The notes: generated by a model not told the origin, from the sequence alone. DNA of 64,000 nt from Persicitalea sp963803495 (GCA_963803495.1 CAWDMP010000002.1:1736001-1800000); one strand, 5' to 3'. Shown: positions 27,900 through 35,961, numbered from the stretch's first letter. Made by a program: numbers and translations.

Positions 27900-28955
27900 A
27901 TGAATTCCCCCTTGATTACCGCCATTCAACAAGTGGGCGTTGGCGTGACCGACGCTCAGGATACCTGGCAATGGTACCGCCGCGTGATGGGTTTCGACGT
28001 ACCGATATTCGACGATCAGGCCGAAGCCGCGCTCATGACCAACTACACCGGCGGCGAAGTACACCGTCGCCACGCCATCATGGCGCTCAACATGGCCGGA
28101 GGCGGCGGGCTCGAAATCTGGCAGTACACGAGCCGCGCGGCGGAGGCGCCTACCTTCGTACCCGAGCCGGGCGACCTGGGCATATTTGCGGTCAGGATCA
28201 AGGCACCCGACGCGGCCAAGGCTCATTACTGGATGCAGCAGCAACCCAAAGCCACCGTCGGACCGCTGGCAGAGTTTCCCGACGGACCGGGTTTTTGGGG
28301 CGTCGATCCTTACGGCAACGCTTTTCAAATCACGGAAGACACGTCTTGGTTTGGCGAAACCGACAAGCCCATCGGGGGGGTGGCGGGCGTCGTGGTGGGC
28401 GTGTCGGATATGGACGCGGCCATCAAGTTTTACCAAACGCTGCTAGCGCCTTGTGAAATATCGTACGACAAAACGGAAATATTCGGCGACTTGCCTACCA
28501 CGGTACCTAATCAGCGCTTCCGGCGGGCGGTAGTGCGCAAGAAGGTCAGTCCGCACGGCGCATTCAGCCAAATGCTGGGCAACGTGCAAGTCGAGCTATT
28601 GCAAGCCCTCGACCGCGAACCGCGCAAACTATTCGCCGACCGCTACTGGGGCGACCAGGGTTTTATCCACGTCTGCTTCGACACCTTCAACATGGAAGGC
28701 ATCAAAGCGCGCCTCACCGAGCACGGCTACCCTTTCACCGTCGATAGCGGCGGATCGTTCGGGATGGAATCGGCGGCGGGCCGCTTCGCCTACGTCGAAG
28801 ATCCCGATGGTACTTTGGTGGAATTGGTAGAAATCCACAAGCTACCCATTATCAAGAAAATAGGCTGGTACTTCAAGGTGAAAGAAGGCAAAGACCAGAA
28901 ACCGCTGCCCAACTGGATGCTACGGTTGCTGGGGCTGGGAAGAGTGAAGGAATGA
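27900..28955 (+). CDS. Double-domain VOC (glyoxalase/dioxygenase-fold) protein
   Basis: 351 aa with two tandem vicinal-oxygen-chelate modules. The first (about 8-140) runs from QVGVGVTDAQDTWQWYRRVMGF to GFWGVDPYGNAFQI. The second (about 162-320) runs from GVVVGVSDMDAAIKFYQTLL through FIHVCFDTFNMEGIK to YVEDPDGTLVELVE. VOC proteins bind a metal and act as lyases, isomerases, dioxygenases or arsenic-compound C-As lyases; which applies here is not evident. Its position between the glycosyltransferase and the ArsS radical SAM gene makes a link to organoarsenical metabolism possible but unproven. The C-terminal 30 residues are basic and helical. Confidence 0.85.
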   Translation: MNSPLITAIQQVGVGVTDAQDTWQWYRRVMGFDVPIFDDQAEAALMTNYTGGEVHRRHAIMALNMAGGGGLEIWQYTSRAAEAPTFVPEPGDLGIFAVRIKAPDAAKAHYWMQQQPKATVGPLAEFPDGPGFWGVDPYGNAFQITEDTSWFGETDKPIGGVAGVVVGVSDMDAAIKFYQTLLAPCEISYDKTEIFGDLPTTVPNQRFRRAVVRKKVSPHGAFSQMLGNVQVELLQALDREPRKLFADRYWGDQGFIHVCFDTFNMEGIKARLTEHGYPFTVDSGGSFGMESAAGRFAYVEDPDGTLVELVEIHKLPIIKKIGWYFKVKEGKDQKPLPNWMLRLLGLGRVKE

Positions 28956-29084
28956 TGAGTCATGAGTTATCCTGTAAAGTCCTGTTTAAAAATACTTTAC
29001 TTGTGATTTAGTTGTGACTTCATTTTTTATGCAGTGAGCTGGATCATTCGGAATCAGCTCTCCTACTTTTTAATGAGTTGAGGT

Positions 29085-29158
29085 CGCCTCGGAGAGGCAG
29101 CAGGTTTGTTGAAAGACAATTCACAAGTAAGAGCAAGCCCCAGCGGGGCGGCAGATTC
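29085..29158. repeat. Two REP-like GC palindromes with a shared flank
   Basis: GCCTCGGAGAGGC followed by AGCAGGTTT (29085-29106) and GCCCCAGCGGGGC followed by GGCAGATTC (29137-29158). Both are 5-bp GC stems with a 3-nt loop followed by a related 9-nt tail, in the same orientation. They lie in the intergenic stretch between the VOC gene and the acyltransferase gene. Confidence 0.55.
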
Positions 29159-29162
29159 TTCC

Positions 29163-30143
29163 TCACCGGTACCGATTCCCAGCCAGCGCCATCAGTGGCA
29201 TTCCCACAAATAAAAGAATACCCGCTACCCAGGAAGTAGCCGCTCCCACGATGAAGGCTATAATTCCAATCAAAACCGGATAGGTGTACATCATCGCACC
29301 GAAGAGCGCGGAGTCGTAGAAGACGGTACCCCGGGTTTTTTGGCCGATGTTTTTGGTGTAAAGGTGATAAATCGGGCGGTGAACGGCGCGGCCGATTTTT
29401 CCCAAAATATTTAGAAAAGCATTGCCTTTCGGGTGTGGGCAGTTGGACAGGTACCTTTCTACTTGCTGGCGCGCTTCGGTCTTGTTAATACCCTGGGGTA
29501 CTTCCAAAATCGTGGCGGCCATGCGCTCGGTGAGGAGCACATTGAACTCGCGCAACCATTTTTCATACTCGATGGGGTCAGTCTGGATGTGGCGGGCGTC
29601 GATGGGTGTGCCGAATTTTAGGGCGGCCCGTTTGCCCGTGCCACGAAAATGTTCGTAGGTAATACCAGTCGGCAGCACTGTCAGGGCGTGCAACTTGGCG
29701 TCGTCGCCGTACCACGCCTGATAGGCCATGCGGGCGGTACCTTTGCCGAGCGGGCGCAGATTCCACTCGTTGCGGCAAACGCCCTCCGAAAAGATTACGA
29801 CCGCACCGTTGTCTTTCATCACAGCAAAGCACTCATCCAGCGTGGTATCTATTTTACCCAAATTTTCCCGACCTTCCGAGCCCCGGAAAACCGGGATGAG
29901 GTTGATCGCCCGCAGCCAGTAGGCCGCGCGCGGATTGCGAAACACATCACCACGCGTGAGGGTATGAATCGGCTGGCTCAAAACGGACCCAATGACGACC
30001 GCATCGAAAAAAGACCCGGAATGATTGGAAGCCAGCAGCACCGGGGCATGGTGCGGTACGGCAGCGAAATTGGTAACGCAAAGTCGGCGGACAAATAGCG
30101 GCAAACCTAGCCGGACCAGAAAGCGGGAGAAATAAAAAAACAA
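29163..30143 (-). CDS. 1-acyl-sn-glycerol-3-phosphate acyltransferase family protein
   Basis: A 326-aa PlsC-type acyltransferase. The catalytic NHSGSFFD (HX4D; about 40-47), the glycerol-phosphate-binding FSEGVCRNEW (about 118-127) and LPTGITY are present. The C-terminal third has two hydrophobic helices (YPVLIGIIAFIVGAAT and AGILLFVGMPLMALAGN), so it is membrane-bound. It would transfer an acyl chain to a lysophospholipid or a similar acceptor. It lies on the opposite strand inside the arsenosugar-type cluster, which raises the possibility of a role in arsenolipid formation, but it may be an ordinary phospholipid gene. Confidence 0.85.
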   Translation of the reverse strand: MFFYFSRFLVRLGLPLFVRRLCVTNFAAVPHHAPVLLASNHSGSFFDAVVIGSVLSQPIHTLTRGDVFRNPRAAYWLRAINLIPVFRGSEGRENLGKIDTTLDECFAVMKDNGAVVIFSEGVCRNEWNLRPLGKGTARMAYQAWYGDDAKLHALTVLPTGITYEHFRGTGKRAALKFGTPIDARHIQTDPIEYEKWLREFNVLLTERMAATILEVPQGINKTEARQQVERYLSNCPHPKGNAFLNILGKIGRAVHRPIYHLYTKNIGQKTRGTVFYDSALFGAMMYTYPVLIGIIAFIVGAATSWVAGILLFVGMPLMALAGNRYR

Positions 30144-30253
30144 GCGAAATAGGTGTCAAATACCGTTTAGGCAACCAAAGTAGGCCTTTTTTGCGTATGT
30201 TTAAGCATCACAATCGCTTCACAAGAAAACACCTAAACGCTTTTTTCCTAAAA

Positions 30254-30586
30254 ATGAAAACCTACTACGACCCCGAAGACCTCAAAAAATTTGGTAACAT
30301 CGGTGAATTTCAAAAGCCGTTAGCCGATAAATTTTTCGACTACTACGGCACGGTTTTCGCCGAAGGTGCGCTGACTGCCCGCGAAAAATCCCTGATCGCC
30401 CTCGCCGTGTCGCACGTCGTGCAGTGCCCCTACTGCATCGATGCTTACACCGTCGACACCCTCGAAAAAGGCTGCACAGAAGCCGAAATGATGGAAGCTG
30501 TCCACGTCGGCGCGGCCATCAAAGGCGGAGCCACGCTCGTTCACAGCGTTCAGATGATGAATAAGGTCAAGGATCTATCCATGTAA
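30254..30586 (+). CDS. Arsenosugar biosynthesis-associated peroxidase-like (CMD family) protein
   Basis: About 110 aa from the Met of MKTYYDPEDLKKFG; an in-frame start at 30191 would add a basic extension not expected in the family. It belongs to the carboxymuconolactone decarboxylase/AhpD fold: LTAREKSLIALAVSHVVQCPYCIDAYT contains the redox CxxC and the following catalytic-type residues, then EAVHVGAAIKGGA. Such proteins reduce peroxides or act as thiol oxidoreductases. This subtype regularly precedes radical SAM ArsS genes, as it does here (54 nt upstream of arsS, same strand). Confidence 0.85.
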   Translation: MKTYYDPEDLKKFGNIGEFQKPLADKFFDYYGTVFAEGALTAREKSLIALAVSHVVQCPYCIDAYTVDTLEKGCTEAEMMEAVHVGAAIKGGATLVHSVQMMNKVKDLSM

Positions 30587-30639
30587 TTTTTTGGATAGGA
30601 CGTCTATCTCGTAATCAATATTTTATATCCACCAAAAGA

Positions 30640-31689
30640 ATGAAGAGTTTACACGCGCAGCATCATAAGCTGTCGAATACCCACGCGCAGATCGATTTGT
30701 TGGAGTCAGGGGTTGGCAAAATTCTGGGCTTACCGCTGTTCCAGCAAAATATGAAGACGGCGGACCTATTTCCCCTCAAACCTACTCAGCTCGAAATATT
30801 TCAGGTCAACCTGGGCTACATGTGCAATCAGGTGTGCAAGCACTGCCACGTCGACGCCGGGCCCGACCGCAAGGAGATCATGACACGCGAGACGATGCAG
30901 GAATGCCTGCGCGCCCTGGCCACATCCAGCGTACCAACGGTGGATATGACGGGCGGCGCCCCCGAGATGAACCCCAACTTTCGGTGGTTTGTGGAGCAAT
31001 GCCACGCCCTCGGCAAGCACGTGATGGTCCGTTGCAACCTCACCATCATCGTCGCCAATCCGAAGTACCACGATCTGCCCGAATTCTACCGCAAGTACGG
31101 CGTGGAGGTAGTGAGCTCGCTGCCGTTTTACAACGCCGACAAAACCGACCGCCAGCGCGGTACCGGCGTCTTCAAAGAGTCGGTGAAGGCTTTGAAAATG
31201 CTGAATGCCGTCGGCTACGGTGTGGAAGGCACGGGCTTGAAACTCAATTTGGTCTACAATCCGGCCGGGGCGTTTTTACCGGGTAGTCAGCAGGGCCTGA
31301 AGCGGCAGTTCAAGCGGGTGTTGCGCGACGAATTTGAGATCGAGTTCAACGACTTGTTCGCCATCACTAATATTCCCATCAGCCGGTACCTGGAGTACTT
31401 GGTTTCGTCGGGCAACTTCGAGGGCTATATGGAGAAGCTCGTCAATTCGTTCAACCCGGTGGCGGCTTCGGGCGTCATGTGCCGCAACACCATCTCGGTG
31501 AGCTGGGACGGCTACCTGTTCGATTGTGATTTCAACCAAATGCTCGAACTACCCGTCGCTACCTCGGCCCATCGTCACATCCGCGATTTCAACGCTAACG
31601 CACTCGCCCGGCGCAACATCGTGCTCAACCAGCATTGCTACGGCTGCACCGCCGGGGCCGGATCAAGTTGCGGCGGCACGGTAGCTTAG
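30640..31689 (+). CDS. arsS: Arsenosugar biosynthesis radical SAM protein ArsS
   Basis: A 349-aa radical SAM enzyme. The 4Fe-4S/SAM motif is CNQVCKHC (CX3CX2C, near residues 62-69), followed by HVDAGPDR and the SAM-binding TGGAPEMNP. The C-terminal part has further cysteines (MCRN, FDCDFNQ, and a final HCYGCTAGAGSSC) for auxiliary clusters (DUF3641-like). ArsS-type enzymes join dimethylarsenite to the 5'-deoxyadenosyl group on the way to arsenosugars (established for the family). It follows the CMD protein in a two-gene unit and ends tail to tail, with a 4-bp overlap, against fucP. No methyltransferase arsM is visible nearby. Confidence 0.92.
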   Translation: MKSLHAQHHKLSNTHAQIDLLESGVGKILGLPLFQQNMKTADLFPLKPTQLEIFQVNLGYMCNQVCKHCHVDAGPDRKEIMTRETMQECLRALATSSVPTVDMTGGAPEMNPNFRWFVEQCHALGKHVMVRCNLTIIVANPKYHDLPEFYRKYGVEVVSSLPFYNADKTDRQRGTGVFKESVKALKMLNAVGYGVEGTGLKLNLVYNPAGAFLPGSQQGLKRQFKRVLRDEFEIEFNDLFAITNIPISRYLEYLVSSGNFEGYMEKLVNSFNPVAASGVMCRNTISVSWDGYLFDCDFNQMLELPVATSAHRHIRDFNANALARRNIVLNQHCYGCTAGAGSSCGGTVA

Positions 31690-32942
31690 CCTACTTTTTG
31701 AACCCGCACTTTCGCTTCCCGCAGGGCGAAGTACAGTACTACGCCAAAGCACAGCAGCGGCACGACGAAGGCCGTGTTGATGCTGCCCGTGGCGTCGGAA
31801 ATTTGTCCTTGCACGCCCGTCAGTACCGCGCCGCCCAGAATCGCCATGATCAGGCCCGAGCCACCGATTTTGGTATCCTGCCCCAACCCCTGCAAGCCCA
31901 GCCCGTAGATGGTCGGAAACATCAGCGACATGCAGGCCGAGATACCCACCAGTGCATACACGCCCACATAGCCACCCGTTGCCATCGCGGTAGCGGTGAG
32001 CACGATTGCCAGCGCGGATAGAATGATGAGCAACATGCGCGGCGTAACGAAGCGCATGAGGTAGGTACACACAAAGCGCGACAACAGGAAAATAACCAAC
32101 GCGATTTGATAGTAGCTGGAAGCATCTTCTTCGTTGAGGTCGAGCTCTTTCATTACGTACCGGATCGTGAACGACCAGATGCCAATTTGGGCACCGATGT
32201 AAAAGAACATTGCCACGACCGACCAGATGTAGTGCCGCTTTTGCTTCAACCGGCCCCAGGCGGCACCAAAGTCGAAGGCAGTACTTTCGTCGGAAGAGGT
32301 AGGCATTTTATTGAAGAAAATAAGGAGCCAAATCACCACCAGAAAGATGGCTACGCCCACGTAGGGGCCCATCACACCCGTCAGCTCTTCGGATTGAATC
32401 GCCCGGAGTTGCTCAGGCGACATCGCGGCGCGCTCGACCTCACCGGCCGTGTTGAGCTTGGACAGGATAAACCACTTGCTGAGCGTTACGCCGATGATCG
32501 AACCAATCGGGTTGAACGACTGGGCCAGGTTGAGCCTTTGGGTGCCCGTCTCTTCCGGGCCCATCGCGATGATGTAGGGATTGGCCGAAGTTTCGAGCAG
32601 CGACAACCCACCCGCCAGAATGAATAACGCGGCCAGAAAGTGGCCATATACCATCGTTTTGCTCGCCGGATAGAACAGCAGCGAACCCGCAATGAACATA
32701 CCCAAGCCAATCAGGATGCCCGTTTTATAACTGTACTTTTTGATCAGAATGGCTGCCGGAATCGCCAGGCAAAAATAGGCCCCGTAGAAGGCGTACTGCA
32801 CGAAGGTGGTCTGGAAGTCGGACATGCTCATGATCCGCTTGAAGGCGGACAGCAGCGTGTCGGTCATGTTGTTGGCCAGCCCCCACATCAGGAACAGGCT
32901 GGTGATCAGGATAAAGGGGAGGATCGGGGTCTTTTTCAGCAT
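31686..32942 (-). CDS. fucP: L-fucose:H+ symporter (MFS)
   Basis: A 418-aa, 12-helix major-facilitator permease of the FucP group. The N-terminus FILITSLFLMWGLANNMTDTLL with the conserved Asn-Asp pair, VQYAFYGAYFCLAIPAA, and the SANPYI and LNLAQSFNPIGSIIG motifs are typical of FucP and related sugar symporters. It imports L-fucose or a similar 6-deoxyhexose into the cytoplasm. It is the second gene after a sugar mutarotase (31 nt apart), supporting deoxyhexose uptake. Exact substrate (fucose, rhamnose or other) is not determined by sequence. Confidence 0.9.
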   Translation of the reverse strand: MLKKTPILPFILITSLFLMWGLANNMTDTLLSAFKRIMSMSDFQTTFVQYAFYGAYFCLAIPAAILIKKYSYKTGILIGLGMFIAGSLLFYPASKTMVYGHFLAALFILAGGLSLLETSANPYIIAMGPEETGTQRLNLAQSFNPIGSIIGVTLSKWFILSKLNTAGEVERAAMSPEQLRAIQSEELTGVMGPYVGVAIFLVVIWLLIFFNKMPTSSDESTAFDFGAAWGRLKQKRHYIWSVVAMFFYIGAQIGIWSFTIRYVMKELDLNEEDASSYYQIALVIFLLSRFVCTYLMRFVTPRMLLIILSALAIVLTATAMATGGYVGVYALVGISACMSLMFPTIYGLGLQGLGQDTKIGGSGLIMAILGGAVLTGVQGQISDATGSINTAFVVPLLCFGVVLYFALREAKVRVQKVG

Positions 32943-32973
32943 GTTGTTTTTTGAGGGTAGTAAGCGTTTAAAT

Positions 32974-33321
32974 TCATGCGTTAGCCGCGGGCAATTTGAA
33001 TACCTGTTCCATCAGTACCCACTTCTCGCCCGGCTTCGCGCCCGGTACAGCTTGCTGGAAGCCCCACATCAGGTCTTCCCATTCCACCGATTTGGGGTGT
33101 TGGTTGATCTCGTCCATGCGCTCGAACGAAAAGGTATCTTCTACTTCCATCACCATGAACATTCGGTTACCAAAGAGGTAGATTTCCATATCCGTCACGC
33201 CCGCCGCGCGGATGTTTTCGTTGATTTCGGGCCACTGGTTTTCGGGCGCGTGGTGCCATTTGTACTTTTCGATCAGCGCGGGGTCGTCTTTGAGATCGAG
33301 GGCAAGGGCGTAGCGTTTCAC
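32974..33321 (-). CDS. L-rhamnose mutarotase family (RhaM/DUF718) protein
   Basis: A 115-aa alpha/beta-barrel mutarotase. The start is GTG (MKRYALALDL). Conserved elements: KRYALALDLKDDPALIEKYKWHH with the catalytic-type His pair, YLFGNRMFMVMEVEDTF, and the late WEDLMWGFQQAVPGAKPGEKWVLMEQVF. It interconverts the alpha and beta anomers of rhamnose or a related 6-deoxyhexose. Its partner fucP follows 31 nt downstream, suggesting fucose/rhamnose handling. The leader contains a short direct repeat (ACTCTCAA units) just before the GTG. Confidence 0.9.
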   Translation of the reverse strand: MKRYALALDLKDDPALIEKYKWHHAPENQWPEINENIRAAGVTDMEIYLFGNRMFMVMEVEDTFSFERMDEINQHPKSVEWEDLMWGFQQAVPGAKPGEKWVLMEQVFKLPAANA

Positions 33322-33434
33322 TTAACTGACAATTGAGAGTTGAGAGTGATTTTTTGACGCGGGACGATGAATGCACATCCCGCTATTAAGTACTGAAAAT
33401 CAGCAAACTATTTAACTTTACTGCTCTTGAATAG

Positions 33435-33812
33435 CTAGTTTATTCGCCACGTTGGGGACAACCGATTTTTGCCCCCAAAAAACAGTATCAATTGGTTGTC
33501 ATCGACATCTTTCAATCTTGCTTCCCGCCATAACCAACTCTTGTCGGCAGGTAACTCCTCGAAAACGATACCTTTTTCAATAAGCTCAGAAACAAAACTA
33601 TCGAGATTTTCGCATTCAAAATAAACATAAACCCCCGGCCCGACGGGAAGCGTTACCGTTTGGTGAATTGAGAATGTCGAATTGCCGTCCGGGCATTCAA
33701 ATCTGGCATAATGTGGCAGTGACTTCACTATTAGTTTCAAACCCAGATTTTCGTAAAATGGAATCGATTTGGTTAAGTCTAGTGAAGGGACAGTTATCTG
33801 GTTTAAGTTCAT
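33435..33812 (-). CDS. Single-domain VOC family protein
   Basis: A 125-aa glyoxalase/bleomycin-resistance-fold protein: NQITVPSLDLTKSIPFYENLGLKLIV at the start, PGVYVYFECENLDSFVSELIEKGI in the middle, and WREARLKDVDDNQLILFFGG near the end. The metal-ligand positions are only partly conserved in appearance. Its ATG overlaps the end of the small gene upstream by 4 bp, so they are probably translated together. Specific function unknown. Confidence 0.82.
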   Translation of the reverse strand: MNLNQITVPSLDLTKSIPFYENLGLKLIVKSLPHYARFECPDGNSTFSIHQTVTLPVGPGVYVYFECENLDSFVSELIEKGIVFEELPADKSWLWREARLKDVDDNQLILFFGGKNRLSPTWRIN

Positions 33813-34018
33813 ATTGTTTCGGCCCTGGCAGCAATAATATCTTCCGAAAGACTCGTCTTCAGCCCTTTCGAAGACTCCAAAATCAGTAAGTGAGCATCGT
33901 TTTTCGCTGGATTCACCTTTACTGCTTGTTCTTTCAGCAATTCAATGTATCCATAAACAAGCATGAGCTCCTCAGCTTCCAAAGTATTGATCTGACTAAT
34001 GATTTGATCTCTAAGCAT
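33809..34018 (-). CDS. Small helical protein, antitoxin-like
   Basis: A 69-aa protein: LRDQIISQINTLEAEELMLVYGYIELLKEQ, a variable linker, then a short SEDIIAARAE helix. The first part resembles the two-helix N-terminus of DUF2281-type antitoxins, in which an I-x-x-LPEEEL-x-x-V-x-x-FIEFL pattern recurs. No toxin gene is adjacent: the gene overlaps a VOC protein by 4 bp. It could be an orphan antitoxin or a small regulatory partner of the VOC enzyme. The IS110 element lies just upstream of its start and may have separated it from its original promoter. Confidence 0.6.
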   Translation of the reverse strand: MLRDQIISQINTLEAEELMLVYGYIELLKEQAVKVNPAKNDAHLLILESSKGLKTSLSEDIIAARAETI

Positions 34019-34119
34019 GGCTCAAAATTTTGATTCTCCCAAATATAAGCAAGAGCCAGCATTACCTAACCGCATCGGCCTTTAGGTTTGCAGGACAGTA
34101 CTATTCCAAGATTTGGTAG

Positions 34120-34285
34120 CTTGCCGGAAAGACAAACAGGACGGGCTATCCTATCGCGCGGCAAGGTTAGCGGCCTATGGTCCGATTCAGGACCCGTCCT
34201 GTCTTTGCTTGCAAAAGGTTCGTATAGAAATGTGGGACAACAGGCCCGTTAGCAAGGTATTGAACAACTGTGCAAGCATTCATTC
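34120..34285 (+). ncRNA. Candidate bridge RNA of the IS110 element
   Basis: The non-coding left end can fold into two stacked stems. Stem 1 pairs AAAGAC (34128-34133) and AGGACGGG (34138-34145) with CCCGTCCTGTCTTT (34193-34206), with a 4-nt bulge. Stem 2 pairs GCTTGCA (34207-34213) with TGCAAGC (34271-34277). GGTCCGATT (34179-34187), in the loop of stem 1, is the exact reverse complement of AATCGGACC (35327-35335) at the element's right end. IS110-group recombinases use a left-end-encoded bridge RNA with guide loops for donor and target DNA (established). That this region is one is inference. Confidence 0.4.
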
Positions 34286-34310
34286 TCAAACCCCTAAACT
34301 ACAAACCAAC

Positions 34311-35318
34311 ATGGACATTCGCTATTACATTGGCATCGACATCTCCAAAGCGACACTCGACTGGGCCGTTTACGATGGTAAGAATATGGTGCTCCAAACC
34401 AGCACCCCCAACACCGTGACGGGCATAAAAACCGCCCTGCGGCTGCTTAAAACGCTGCCTGACTGGAATCCTGCCGACGCGGTCTTCTGCATGGAGCACA
34501 CGGGCATCTACAACGCCCACCTGCTCGACTTCCTCCACAAACTCCGTTTTCCCATCTGGCTGGAGTCCTCGCTCCAGATCAAGAAGGCCAGCGGCCTGCA
34601 GCGGGGCAAGACCGACAGCATCGACGCCCAGCGGATCGCCGAGTACGCCCGCCGGTTCCGGGACAGAATCCGCCTTTGGCAACCGCCCCGAGCCGTCGTG
34701 CAGCAGTTGGCCCTGCTCAGTGCGGCCCGCCAGCGGCTGATCGGCGTCTACAACCAGTTGGCCGGGCCTCTGGCCGAGCATCAGGGCTTCATCAGCCCTA
34801 CCTTCCAAAAGCAACTGCGCAAAGGTTGCCAAGCATCGCTGGCCGCCATCGAGAAAGACCGCAAGGCGATTGACAAATCCATCGAACAACTCATCGAGGG
34901 CGACCAGCAGCTCAAAGAACTCTTCGGGCTGATGACTTCCATCCCCGGTATTGGCCCGGCCACCGCCACCGAAGTGGTGATTTCCACCAACGAGTTGAAG
35001 AACATCACCGACCCCAAGAAGATGGCTTGTCATGCCGGGGTTGCCCCCTTCAGCTATCAATCCGGCAGCAGTGTCCGAGGTCGGCCTGGCGTGAGCCAGC
35101 ACGCCCGCAAGCGCCTTAAGTCTCTTTTTCATTTAGCGGCCATGTCATCGATTCGCGTCAAGGGGGAATTACAGGACTACTACCAGCGGAAAGTAAAAGA
35201 GGGCAAAAACAGAATGCTCGTTCTCAATGCCGTTCGCAACAAGCTAATCCACCGGATTTACGCGGTCGTGGAGCGGGGTGAAAAATATAACAAAAATTAT
35301 ACGCCAACACTTGCATAA
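34311..35318 (+). CDS. IS110-family transposase (DEDD recombinase)
   Basis: 335 aa from MDIRYYIGIDISKATLDWAV; the open frame runs 198 nt further upstream through the element's non-coding left end, but the family begins here. The N-terminal RuvC-like DEDD domain shows GIDISKATLD (first Asp), CMEHTGIYN (Glu) and GKTDSIDAQRIAEYA (Asp pair). The C-terminal Transposase_20 domain has TSIPGIGPATATEVVISTNEL and CHAGVAPFSYQSGSSVRGRPGVSQ with the catalytic Ser. It is intact and full length, so the element may be active. Confidence 0.95.
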   Translation: MDIRYYIGIDISKATLDWAVYDGKNMVLQTSTPNTVTGIKTALRLLKTLPDWNPADAVFCMEHTGIYNAHLLDFLHKLRFPIWLESSLQIKKASGLQRGKTDSIDAQRIAEYARRFRDRIRLWQPPRAVVQQLALLSAARQRLIGVYNQLAGPLAEHQGFISPTFQKQLRKGCQASLAAIEKDRKAIDKSIEQLIEGDQQLKELFGLMTSIPGIGPATATEVVISTNELKNITDPKKMACHAGVAPFSYQSGSSVRGRPGVSQHARKRLKSLFHLAAMSSIRVKGELQDYYQRKVKEGKNRMLVLNAVRNKLIHRIYAVVERGEKYNKNYTPTLA

Positions 35319-35361
35319 ACCATAGAAATCGGACCGGTCCAGCGTCTAACATCCACCTAAC

Positions 35362-35961
35362 TCAATCCTCCCGATGCCTATCGATCACTTTCTTGATATG
35401 CGAGTACTTTTCGTCGGTTTCGTTGTACTTCCGGCGCTGTACGATGATCTCCTGCTTTAAGCCCGCGATGATGGATTTATACTTGGGGTCTTTGTAGCGG
35501 TTGATGACTTCCGTCGGATCGAGCGTGAGGTCGTAGAACTCCCGGGCGGCGGGTTCATCTTTCGGGTGCCACTTGCCGATCATCGCGGTTTGGTAGCCCA
35601 GCTTCTTCATCTCGGTGGGCAGGTACTGGCGGGCGGGCGGTAGTTCGCCGTCGAGGTCGAGCACGCCGTTGGTCTGGCTATACCGACCGGTCATGATGTT
35701 GGCGCGGCTGGGGGTGCAGATGGAATTGGTGCAGAAGGCGTTTTCGAACAGCATCCCTTTCTTCGCCAGCTTGTCGATATTGGGCATAGGATTCAGCCTA
35801 GCCAATCGCTCCCCGTAGGCTCCGATGGCCTGGAAAGTATGATCGTCGAACATGATGTAGGGTCGCGTGTTGCCGGATCGCTGCGGGGCGGCAGGTATTT
35901 TTTGAGCAATTGCAGGCAAGCAGAACAGTAGAAAAAGAGCAGCATAAATTACTTTATTCAT
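35362..35961 (-). pseudogene. Sulfatase with a large internal in-frame deletion
   Basis: About 199 codons from the Met of MNKVIYAALFLLFCLPAIAQ. The first 110 or so residues are a normal sulfatase start: signal peptide, PYIMFDDHTFQAIGAYGERL, ICTPSRANIMTGRYSQTNG with the active-site Cys, and GYQTAMIGKWH. At that point the sequence jumps directly to the C-terminal end of a sulfatase (REFYDLTLDPTEVINRYKDP). Sulfatases of this type are about 480-550 aa, so roughly 300 residues including most metal ligands are gone without loss of frame. It should have no sulfatase activity. It lies just downstream of an IS110 element. Confidence 0.8.

Larger units (their letters stand above)
34085..35345 (+). mobile_element. 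IS110-family insertion sequence
   Basis: A complete IS110-type recombinase gene with about 220 nt of structured non-coding DNA on its 5' side and about 25-40 nt on its 3' side. This layout (long left end, short right end) fits the IS110 rather than the IS1111 subgroup. No terminal inverted repeats or target duplications are expected for the family, so the exact ends are not determined; both coordinates are approximate. It lies between the small antitoxin-like gene and the 3' end of a deleted sulfatase gene. Confidence 0.65.

Noticed and set aside
34113..34310. 66-codon N-terminal extension of the IS110 recombinase
   Set aside because: IS110 recombinases start at MDIRYYIGIDIS; the upstream sequence is better explained as the non-coding left end.
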